NCBI GenBank assembly: GCA_002438405.1
Contig: DJOE01000002.1
Coordinates: 62,001 to 126,000, forward strand
Direction: 5' to 3'
Length of the DNA: 64,000 nt
DNA from: Cyanobacteria bacterium UBA6446
GTDB taxonomy: Bacteria; Cyanobacteriota; Vampirovibrionia; Gastranaerophilales; Gastranaerophilaceae
This document shows, one piece after another, positions 57,638 through 64,000 of this stretch. The notes under the pieces are model-generated. The model was given only the letters and a program-made list of their open reading frames with translations, ran no database searches and was not told the DNA's origin. The position numbers and the translations under genes were made by a program. The first letter of the stretch is position 1, and each line of letters begins with the position of its first letter.

Positions 57638-59113
57638 CTAAATCAATTTCTTTAATTCTTCTTCTACGGGTGTAAAGACGCTGTCCCAATCTCCATGGTC
57701 ACATTGTCTAAATATCTTCACACTATCATACCAATCACAATGTGTCAAATCATCATGCCAGCGCCAATTGTAGATATATGGCAACAAAACCCAACAAGGT
57801 TTTGTCATAGCACCTGCAAGATGAGCAAGCGAAGTATCATTACAGATTACCAAATCCATATTTTCAATAGCACCTGCCGTATCAGAAAAATTCGAAAAGG
57901 TTTTGCCTAAATCAATTACATTATACTTATCTTTAATTTTTTCAAGTTCTTCTGAACCGTCAAATGTTTGACAAGAATAAAATTGAGTATTCGGGAGCTC
58001 AAAAAGTCTAAAGAAGTCTTCAACTTTCAAAACTCTTTCTTTGTCATAGAAAGTATTTCCCTGCCATTTTATACCAATTTTAAATTTATCATTATTGAAA
58101 TATCTTTCCTTGTAATATTTAACCTTTGCCGGATTTGCTTTTAAATACCCATCATCATGGTGTATAAAAGTGTTATCACCATAAATACCCAAAGTATAAG
58201 GCAAACTCAAAAAAGGTAAATGATAATCAAAATAAACATCTTTTTCAAAGTCATACAATTCCATTATTTCTGCGCCATAAGAATTTTCTCTAAATAATGG
58301 AGCAAGTTCTTTTTGTGGTTTTAGAATAACTTTTTTGCACATTTTTGTAAGTAGAGGCATATATCTGTAAAACATCAACATATCACCAAAACCAGCTTCA
58401 TAATACGTGTATAAAATCTTATCCGACAAATTTTCTTTTCCTGTCCATAGTGGTTTATCTTTCATCAAATGAGGGTAAGTTTTTTCTTGCGAAACAATCG
58501 CACTATACCTGCAAAGCCTTGATTCAAAATTTTTCAACCCATCTTTGTAATCCTTAACCTGCATTTGTGCCAAACCTAAGAAATAAGAAGATTCCCAATC
58601 GTCAGGCTTAATTTCAAGAGCCTTTTTATAACAATCAACAGCATCTTGCGGACGATTTTCATTGAAGCAAAGATATGCCAAATTGAAATAAGCTTCATGG
58701 CTTTTCGGGTTTAATTCAATAGCTTTTTTGTATGCAATTTTAGCTCTTTCCCAGTCATGATGATTTTTGTATGACATTGCAAGATTAAATTGATACTCAT
58801 AGTTTTTCGGGAATTCTTCGCTCAAACTTTCATAATACTTTATCGCAAGTTCAAAATCACCCTTGTCTAAATACAATTTTGCCAAGTTCTCAAAATAATA
58901 AATCTCGGGTTTAATTTCAATAGCTTTTTTTATACATAACTCTGCTTCTAAATACTCTTTAACTTGATAATACAAAACACCAAGCAAATCCCAAACTTCA
59001 GCATTTTTTTGCTCATCTTTCAGAATTTCCATATACAAATCTCTTGCATCTGTCAATTTTCCTTGCTGATGCAAAGAAAAAGCCTGTTGAAATTTTTCTG
59101 ATTTTTGAGCCAT
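57638..59113 (-). CDS. TPR repeats fused to a glycosyltransferase-like domain
   Basis: 491 residues. Residues 1-200 hold about five TPRs (ARDLYMEILKDEQKNAEVWD, AELCIKKAIEIKPEIYYFEN, AKIAYKKAIELNPKSHEAYF, AVDCYKKALEIKPDDWESSY). The C-terminal half (215-491) looks like the glycosyltransferase family 9-like domain that often follows TPRs: TYYEAGFGDMLMFYRYMPLL, KFKIGIKWQGNTFYDKERVL, DLVICNDTSLAHLAGAMTKP and CWVLLPYIYNWRWHDD. It may glycosylate protein or surface polymers. RBS GAGG. It follows the metal permease gene by 14 bases. Confidence 0.82.
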   Translation of the reverse strand: MAQKSEKFQQAFSLHQQGKLTDARDLYMEILKDEQKNAEVWDLLGVLYYQVKEYLEAELCIKKAIEIKPEIYYFENLAKLYLDKGDFELAIKYYESLSEEFPKNYEYQFNLAMSYKNHHDWERAKIAYKKAIELNPKSHEAYFNLAYLCFNENRPQDAVDCYKKALEIKPDDWESSYFLGLAQMQVKDYKDGLKNFESRLCRYSAIVSQEKTYPHLMKDKPLWTGKENLSDKILYTYYEAGFGDMLMFYRYMPLLTKMCKKVILKPQKELAPLFRENSYGAEIMELYDFEKDVYFDYHLPFLSLPYTLGIYGDNTFIHHDDGYLKANPAKVKYYKERYFNNDKFKIGIKWQGNTFYDKERVLKVEDFFRLFELPNTQFYSCQTFDGSEELEKIKDKYNVIDLGKTFSNFSDTAGAIENMDLVICNDTSLAHLAGAMTKPCWVLLPYIYNWRWHDDLTHCDWYDSVKIFRQCDHGDWDSVFTPVEEELKKLI

Positions 59114-59127
59114 ATTAAACCCTCAAA

Positions 59128-60138
59128 TTATAACTGAATACCAATAAAACTAAAGATATGATTTATATTAAACACATTGTACTGGAATATCAAACCAACA
59201 ATTGTACTTACTAAAACCAAAGTACCAATAATAATTGCAGTATCTTTTTTATCCTTATTTTTAGTCAACAATACCAAAATACCAAGACCGCCGGCTGTAC
59301 TCAACCCTGCAATCAATGAACCAAAACTGATTGTATGTTTTACAAACAGCAAAGTTAGCATTACAGAAATTGCACAATTCGGAACAAGTCCTAACAATGA
59401 AACCAAGAACGGTTGAATAGGCGAATTCATCAAACAATACTTTGCCAAGTTTTCTTCTGTTCCTACTTTTGAAATCAAAAAAGCCAAAACTAAAGATACA
59501 ATTAATATAAATAAAAATATATTAAAAGTATGCTTCAATGGGTGATACCAAAATTCTTTAGTCTTTGATGCATCAACAAGATGATGATGACAACAACCCG
59601 TTTCTTGTTCAACTTCCAAATCCGTAGGAAGTTCATTCTGCTCTGGAATAGGCTCTTTAGCCTTATATGTAATGAGTAAATCAACCAAATATCCAACAAT
59701 TACCGCAATAATTACTTTAATCAAAATTATTGGAAGAATTAAATAAATTTTGCTCGGATAAGTCAATAGTACCGGAATTGCTTCATCAGAAGTTGCCAGA
59801 TACACAGCCAAAAGTGTTCCTCGACTCAAAATTCTTCTAACGTACAAAGTACTTGCAATTACTGAAAAACCGCACTGAGGAATTGATGCGAACAAACTTC
59901 CAAATAACGGACCGACTTTTTTAATATAAAAAACAAATAAGTGTTTTTTTCTTGTAAAGTACTGTTCAATAACTTCAATAATCAAAAATACGACAAATAA
60001 AAATGGTACAAGATTTATACTATCAGCAATTGCATCTTTGCTCCACTCAGGCAAAAACGTAATCGGTTCAATTAAATTTGCCGGAATTTCCGATAAAAAA
60101 TTATATCCATGAATTATAAATTGTAATATATCGTGCAT
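59128..60138 (-). CDS. 10-TM heavy-metal permease (ArsP_2/putative Mn exporter), copy 1
   Basis: 336 residues, 8-10 hydrophobic segments. Family features: FASIPQCGFSVIASTLYVRR, LSRGTLLAVYLATSDEAIPV and the second-half equivalent GLVPNCAISVMLTLLFVKHT. Cys in the PQCGFSV and PNCAISV positions are conserved. A cytosolic loop carries ETGCCHHHLVDA, likely metal-binding. It is paralogous to the next gene. Substrate: heavy metal (Mn, As or other), not decidable from sequence. No yybP-ykoY riboswitch is seen upstream of the pair. Confidence 0.8.
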   Translation of the reverse strand: MHDILQFIIHGYNFLSEIPANLIEPITFLPEWSKDAIADSINLVPFLFVVFLIIEVIEQYFTRKKHLFVFYIKKVGPLFGSLFASIPQCGFSVIASTLYVRRILSRGTLLAVYLATSDEAIPVLLTYPSKIYLILPIILIKVIIAVIVGYLVDLLITYKAKEPIPEQNELPTDLEVEQETGCCHHHLVDASKTKEFWYHPLKHTFNIFLFILIVSLVLAFLISKVGTEENLAKYCLMNSPIQPFLVSLLGLVPNCAISVMLTLLFVKHTISFGSLIAGLSTAGGLGILVLLTKNKDKKDTAIIIGTLVLVSTIVGLIFQYNVFNINHIFSFIGIQL

Positions 60139-60149
60139 TTTATTTTACC

Positions 60150-61139
60150 TTATTTAACAAAAAAATCTTTTATAACATCTATAACCTGCATATTGTAATA
60201 CACAGCAAAACCCGTAGCAATTGCGGTTACAACAAGAATTGTTGCAATTAACAGATTATCTTTACTCTTTTGTTGTCTTTTAGCTAGCGTAATTAAACCC
60301 AAACCCGTTGTAGATATCAAACCTGACAACAATGCCGGAAAACCAATTATGCCTTTTACATAAGCAAGTGCTAAAAATACAGAAGTAACACAATTTGAAA
60401 TTAAACCGATAAAAGCAGTTGCAATAAGCTGATATGGAGTATTACCTAACAAGAAGTTAGACAAATTTTCCACTGAACCAAAATGGATAATTGCACAATT
60501 GAAAAATGCCAAACATAAAAATGTAAACATAAACATATTAAATGTATGTGTAAGTGGGTGAAGCCACCAATATGGAGGGTTTTCAATAGTTTGAATTCTA
60601 TGATGACAACAAGCAGGTTCATTCAAATCAGTGTTGATTGCATTAATATCTTCCATAATCTGTTTTTTTCTTCGGAAAATTACAGAGACAATGTCAACAA
60701 GATAAGCAACAAAAATACCGACAATAATTTTTATTACTATGATTGGAATTATTACAAAAGCCTTGCTTAAATCCATAAACAATAACGGCAAAGCATCATC
60801 TGAACACGCAATATAAAAAGCCAAAAGTGTTCCTCTAGACATCATTCTCCTAGAGTAAAAAGTACTTGCTATTACTTGGTATCCACATTCTGGAATTGTA
60901 GAAATTGCGACCCCGAAAAATGCGCCAAATTTTTGAATTAATCTAATCAAAAAATTAATATGAGTTAAGAAGAATCGTTCTAATAATTCAATTCCGTAGT
61001 ACAAAATATAAAGCCACGGAATAAAATTAATACTTGAAATAAGAGCCTCTTTAATATATTGAGGCAAAAAATCGCAATGATTTATCAAAAAAGCCGGTAC
61101 ACTTAAAATTTCCTGAATATGTTGTAAAATCTCTTCCAT
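60150..61139 (-). CDS. 10-TM heavy-metal permease, copy 2
   Basis: 329 residues, same layout as copy 1: ISTIPECGYQVIASTFYSRR, MSRGTLLAFYIACSDDALPL and GLISNCVTSVFLALAYVKG, and a loop with ACCHHRIQT. The first motif has PECGYQV in place of PQCGFSV. The two genes are 11 bases apart and could encode a heterodimer. RBS GAGG before ATG. Starts the operon 61139 to possibly 55215. Confidence 0.8.
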   Translation of the reverse strand: MEEILQHIQEILSVPAFLINHCDFLPQYIKEALISSINFIPWLYILYYGIELLERFFLTHINFLIRLIQKFGAFFGVAISTIPECGYQVIASTFYSRRMMSRGTLLAFYIACSDDALPLLFMDLSKAFVIIPIIVIKIIVGIFVAYLVDIVSVIFRRKKQIMEDINAINTDLNEPACCHHRIQTIENPPYWWLHPLTHTFNMFMFTFLCLAFFNCAIIHFGSVENLSNFLLGNTPYQLIATAFIGLISNCVTSVFLALAYVKGIIGFPALLSGLISTTGLGLITLAKRQQKSKDNLLIATILVVTAIATGFAVYYNMQVIDVIKDFFVK

Positions 61140-61217
61140 AAATTCTCAATCCTCACAGATAATATTAGCATAATCCGCGACATAAAGTCCATAGAGAATT
61201 ATCGAACAATTTCATTT

Positions 61218-61745
61218 TTAATAGCGAATTTTTCGTGTCATAATGATTTTTCCATCTGGATTATAACAATTTTTTCCAAACCAGTGCGCAATAAGATTTC
61301 CTTGTTTATCAAAAATATAACTTTCTCTGTCTGAAATCCGCAAGCTCATATTTACGAGTCTTCCACTTGGGGTGTACTTATATGTTTTATAAGGATAAAT
61401 TAAACTTGTTTTGGTTTCAACATGCATTAAATTTCCAGAATGTGTATAGTACCAAACATTTGTCGGGTCGCCTTTATAAATTATTCCATAAGTTCCATCA
61501 GAAAAAGATGCAAGTGTTCTATCTTTTAAATCTACATTCCCTCGTAATATATTAGAAAAGTTTTCACTCCAATTTGCATCTTGCGAATTGTAATTCACAA
61601 GAGATTGATTAACTGTTTTTGGTTCAGTATTAAGCATTTCTTGTTGCGCAATTTCTGATGTGTATTCAACACCGCCTGTGATTATTTGAGAATTCGTAGG
61701 AAGAGTAAAAATGCAAAATACAAATATTAAAATCCATTTTTTCAT
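61218..61745 (-). CDS. Exported protein with short YD/MORN-like repeats
   Basis: 175 residues; not recognised. Signal peptide MKKWILIFVFCIFTLPTNS. The mature part after residue 85 has short repeated motifs typical of YD-type beta repeats (YGIIYKGDPTNVWYYTHSG, YKYTPSGRLVNMSLRISD, YIFDKQGNLIAHWFG, YNPDGKIIMTRK), which likely form a small beta structure. ATG without a strong ribosome site. Divergent from the BamE-like gene at 61851. Confidence 0.72.
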   Translation of the reverse strand: MKKWILIFVFCIFTLPTNSQIITGGVEYTSEIAQQEMLNTEPKTVNQSLVNYNSQDANWSENFSNILRGNVDLKDRTLASFSDGTYGIIYKGDPTNVWYYTHSGNLMHVETKTSLIYPYKTYKYTPSGRLVNMSLRISDRESYIFDKQGNLIAHWFGKNCYNPDGKIIMTRKIRY

Positions 61746-61850
61746 ACTTATTATTTAATGAAAAATTTTAAAAATACTACTTTAAATTTAAATAATAATT
61801 TGCTATAATGTGTTCATCTAAGGTAGTTGGAATAAAGAGGGAAAAAATTT

Positions 61851-62348
61851 ATGAAAAAATTTTTAGCATCATTATTAGTTTTAGGTATTGCAGCTCCTGT
61901 ATTTGCAATAAATGATTATCCGAAAATGAGCAGAAAATGTAGAAAACACCCAGAAAAATGTCAAGTTCAAATGGTTACACCTATTCAAGAACAACAAATG
62001 ACTCTTGGAACGGCTCAAAGAAATATTAAAGTCGGAACTTCTCAAGCTGATGTTGCAACTGCTTTAGGTTCTCCCAATATTGTAACTCAAGATGCTGACG
62101 GGCTTGAAACTTGGATTTATGACAAAGTTTCATCAATCACCGCATATAATAGTTCAGGATTTGGTGTTGGAGTTGGTGGACTTGGCGGGGGTTATGGCTC
62201 CGGCGGTTTTGGTGGCGGTTTAGCTAATGTCGGTTACAACAAAAATGGCGGAACTGTTCAATCTGTTCAAAAAACTCTTACCGTTGTCATAAAATTTGAT
62301 GATAATCATAATGTTAAGTCATTCTCTTATCACATGAGTACATTCTAG
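61851..62348 (+). CDS. BamE/SmpA-like protein with glycine-rich insert
   Basis: 165 residues. Signal peptide MKKFLASLLVLGIAAPVFA, no lipobox. Residues 60-100 follow BamE/SmpA: IKVGTSQADVATALGSPNIV, then GLETWIYDKVSS; the last strands are VQKTLTVVIKFDDNHNVKSF. Between them lies a glycine-rich insert (VGVGGLGGGYGSGGFGGGLA) not seen in standard BamE. BamE belongs to the outer-membrane protein assembly complex; this is a soluble relative. TATAAT at about 61803 and GAGGG before ATG. First of four co-directed genes. Confidence 0.8.
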   Translation: MKKFLASLLVLGIAAPVFAINDYPKMSRKCRKHPEKCQVQMVTPIQEQQMTLGTAQRNIKVGTSQADVATALGSPNIVTQDADGLETWIYDKVSSITAYNSSGFGVGVGGLGGGYGSGGFGGGLANVGYNKNGGTVQSVQKTLTVVIKFDDNHNVKSFSYHMSTF

Positions 62349-62359
62349 GAGATTGTATA

Positions 62360-62884
62360 ATGATTAAAAAGATATTATTAGCCATATTTGTATTATGTCT
62401 TGCTCTTCCTGTTAGTGCGAAGAAAACCAGTTCACAAGATATAATAACTCCGATGACTCAACTTGAAAAACGACAATTTCAAACACGGACTTACGATTCG
62501 ACAGACAAAGCTCTTGTTATGAAAGCTATGCTTAATGTTTTACAAGACGAGGGATTCATTGTTTATAACGCAAATCCGCTTTTAGGATTTATTTATGGAG
62601 TTAAAGATTTTGACACTTCAGACCCTAATATTGATATTTCAAAAGAATTTGGGCTTTCAAAATCGAGATTAAACTGGAATGGGGTTAAAGTCGCAACAAT
62701 TGAAACAACTGCAAACGTTACCGAATACGGAAAAAGTATGCGAGTTAGAATTAATTTTAAACGTAAACTTTTGAATATTTATGGTAATGCACAATTTATT
62801 GATGATATTAATGATGAAAATTATTATCAAGACTTTTTCTCAAAAGTAGATAAGGCTATATTCTTACAAAAACAAAAGATATGA
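62360..62884 (+). CDS. Exported protein, paralogue of the next gene (174 aa)
   Basis: Not recognised. Signal peptide IKKILLAIFVLCLALPVSA. The mature part has an alpha/beta layout: EKRQFQTRTYDSTDKALVMK, AMLNVLQDEGFIVYNANPLL, GFIYGVKDFDTSD, TIETTANVTEYGKSMRVRIN. Shared with 62881: the QTR-[TF]-[YF]-D-[ST] start, the KAxxNxLQDxGFI helix and the YxxFFxxxDKxIF end. It could be an outer-membrane-associated lipoprotein-like component. ATG 12 bases after the BamE-like gene. Confidence 0.78.
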   Translation: MIKKILLAIFVLCLALPVSAKKTSSQDIITPMTQLEKRQFQTRTYDSTDKALVMKAMLNVLQDEGFIVYNANPLLGFIYGVKDFDTSDPNIDISKEFGLSKSRLNWNGVKVATIETTANVTEYGKSMRVRINFKRKLLNIYGNAQFIDDINDENYYQDFFSKVDKAIFLQKQKI

Positions 62885-63483
62885 TGAAAAAAATTTTTAC
62901 AATATTTTTAGCAATAATGTGCTTGTCATTCTCTTGTTCTTGTGTTGAGGCAAAGAAAATCAAAAAATCTCAACTTGAAATGAGAGAAATTCAAACACGA
63001 TTTTTTGACACTTCTGATACCACAAAAGTTATGAAAGCGGCTGTAAACACCTTGCAAGATAGCGGTTTCATTATTCAAGAAATTGAACCGGATTTGGGTT
63101 ACATTAGGGCGCAAAAAACTTTTAAACACCCTTTTGCAAGAAAAGGTCGAGTTTTTGGTTGTTCAATGTGGCTTGGACTTGCAGCAGCATATACTGTATT
63201 TTCTTATGGTTCAGGAGCTTACAGTATGTATGCTCCAACAATGCAATTAACAAACGAATTACGAGACAAAACAGTTGTTGTTGATTCAAATGTTAATGTT
63301 GAAAAATTTGGAAAAAATAAAACTAAAGTTCGTTTTGTTTTGGTTGAAAAGTTTTTATTGAATGCTGACGGTTATTCTTATGTAAAGTCAGCACCAATCA
63401 GAGTTATAAGAATTTATTCTCCGGAAGTTTATCGTGAATTTTTCGCACAAATGGATAAAAGTATTTTTTATGAGGGAATATAA
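62881..63483 (+). CDS. Exported protein, paralogue of the previous gene (200 aa)
   Basis: Not recognised. N-terminal KIFTIFLAIMCLSFSCSCVE is a signal peptide, possibly with a lipobox-like Cys (FSC). Then EMREIQTRFFDTSDTTKVMK, AAVNTLQDSGFIIQEIEPDL, a hydrophobic segment (MWLGLAAAYTVFSYGSGAYS) that its neighbour lacks, and VYREFFAQMDKSIF. The ATGA overlap with 62360 shows coupled translation. Likely arose by tandem duplication. Confidence 0.78.
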   Translation: MMKKIFTIFLAIMCLSFSCSCVEAKKIKKSQLEMREIQTRFFDTSDTTKVMKAAVNTLQDSGFIIQEIEPDLGYIRAQKTFKHPFARKGRVFGCSMWLGLAAAYTVFSYGSGAYSMYAPTMQLTNELRDKTVVVDSNVNVEKFGKNKTKVRFVLVEKFLLNADGYSYVKSAPIRVIRIYSPEVYREFFAQMDKSIFYEGI

Positions 63484-63485
63484 GA

Positions 63486-64000
63486 ATGCAGTATCTTGCA
63501 ATTAAACAAGAAGAACAGAATGGAGAAATTGTATATATTATTAATGCAATTCCTTTGAAAAATAAAAACAAATCCGTTGTCCAAAAAATTCCGCACCCAC
63601 TAGGTTCAGATTCCTTAGTTTTTCATGATTTGGAAGAAGCTAAAAAAGCCGTATCAAGAGCCGGTTTTTCATATATTTTACCTGACGGAAAGAAAGAAAT
63701 TCAAAATATTCCAATTGCGACTAAAAGCAAAAAAGATGCATATTCTAATATCATTTTTGATGCAATAAAAGATAAAGTATCTTCAAACAATTCAAATGTT
63801 TGTGCTGCTGCAATCCTTGCAATATCAGAATTTCCGACAGAAGAAACTTTTGATATTCTGTTTGACAAAATCGGAGAAGAAAATGATTTAATTCGCAAGA
63901 ATGCAATTTGTGGGATTTGCAGATACGGAAAACTTTTGCAAGACAGAATTATTGATGCATTGAATTCAACAAATTGGGTTTGTCGAAACTCTGCAATCAC
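63486..64000 (+). CDS. HEAT-like repeat protein, N-terminal part (runs off the window)
   Basis: Open from ATG 63486 (AGGGA upstream) to the window edge, at least 171 residues, so it has no stop here. N-terminal 100 residues are mixed (LAIKQEEQNGEIVYIINAIP, HDLEEAKKAVSRAGFSYILP); from residue 100 on there are helical pairs with HEAT-like spacing (NVCAAAILAISEFPTEETFD, NDLIRKNAICGICRYGKLLQ, NWVCRNSAI). Two bases after the stop of 62881, hence same operon. An antisense frame at 63701-64000 is only a shadow. Confidence 0.75.
   Translation, partial: MQYLAIKQEEQNGEIVYIINAIPLKNKNKSVVQKIPHPLGSDSLVFHDLEEAKKAVSRAGFSYILPDGKKEIQNIPIATKSKKDAYSNIIFDAIKDKVSSNNSNVCAAAILAISEFPTEETFDILFDKIGEENDLIRKNAICGICRYGKLLQDRIIDALNSTNWVCRNSAI

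Noticed and set aside
61140..61217. yybP-ykoY manganese riboswitch before the metal permeases
   Set aside because: Only 78 bases, with none of the conserved riboswitch loops.
63701..64000. Minus-strand frame at the end of the window
   Set aside because: Antisense to the plus-strand HEAT-like gene that starts at 63486 with a ribosome site and continues the operon.

Overview
The window is AT-rich bacterial chromosome. Its best match is a gut-type Melainabacteria/Vampirovibrionia genome (Gastranaerophilales-like), inferred from four things: many type II/IV prepilin-like proteins with the signature FTLAEVLITLGIIGVVAA, a Gram-negative envelope (BamE-like, OmpA-like and OmpH-like proteins, MurJ), a FliA-type sigma factor with no recognisable flagellar operon, and many short lineage-type proteins that match nothing I recognise. 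This assignment rests on protein character only; there is no 16S gene here. No CRISPR array, insertion sequence or prophage was seen.

Layout. 1-3.5 kb: 3' end of prs, a putative small RNA, a Pro/Met-rich exported protein, tRNA-Leu with a structured leader, then an OadG-like peptide coupled to an ArsB/NhaD-type permease. 3.5-9.4 kb (minus strand): LEA-like protein, GNAT, tRNA-Met, sugar nucleotidyltransferase, then a run with a degenerate pilin, a lipoate ligase-family protein and two paralogous exported helical proteins. 9.5-13 kb: TPR protein, putative sRNA, two orphan proteins, FliA-type sigma factor, OmpA-like protein. 13-24 kb: M16 homologue lacking its zinc motif, ComM-type ATPase, XRE/prepilin pair 1 (prepilin frameshifted), MurJ, SpoIID-like protein, CysS, MpaA-like peptidase. 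24-30 kb: PabB-PabC fusion, PabA, a structured locus with a small hydrophobic ORF and an antisense promoter, FtsY, prepilin/XRE pair 2, LipA. 30-41 kb: YkgJ-type protein, a repeat-laden prepilin, FAD dehydrogenase, class A PBP, GNAT, RibBA and RibE. 41-50 kb: a 1056-aa orphan protein, IspH, ribosomal S1, prepilin/XRE pairs 3 and 4, NusB. 50-64 kb: dispersed repeats, OmpH-like protein, a sigma-28-promoter gene, LepA, LuxR-type HTH, two paralogous orphan proteins, Lpd, Alr, TPR-glycosyltransferase, two 10-TM metal permease paralogues, BamE-like and other exported proteins, and a partial HEAT-like protein.

Themes that link the genes. (1) Four of six prepilin genes sit head-to-head with a small XRE regulator, and each shared intergenic region has its own repeat or palindrome: a repeated, individually regulated pseudopilin module. 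(2) A FliA-like sigma factor is present without flagellar genes, and FliA-type promoter sequences (TAAA-N15-nCCGAnnA) precede an orphan protein and a putative small RNA, suggesting a repurposed regulon. (3) A bipartite promoter element with fixed 11-nt spacing precedes three unrelated orphan genes. (4) Nine genes have a -10 hexamer ending exactly 6 nt before the start codon, usually with an extended TGn, which predicts leaderless mRNAs. (5) Region 26.4-26.7 kb has the organisation of a type I toxin-antitoxin locus.
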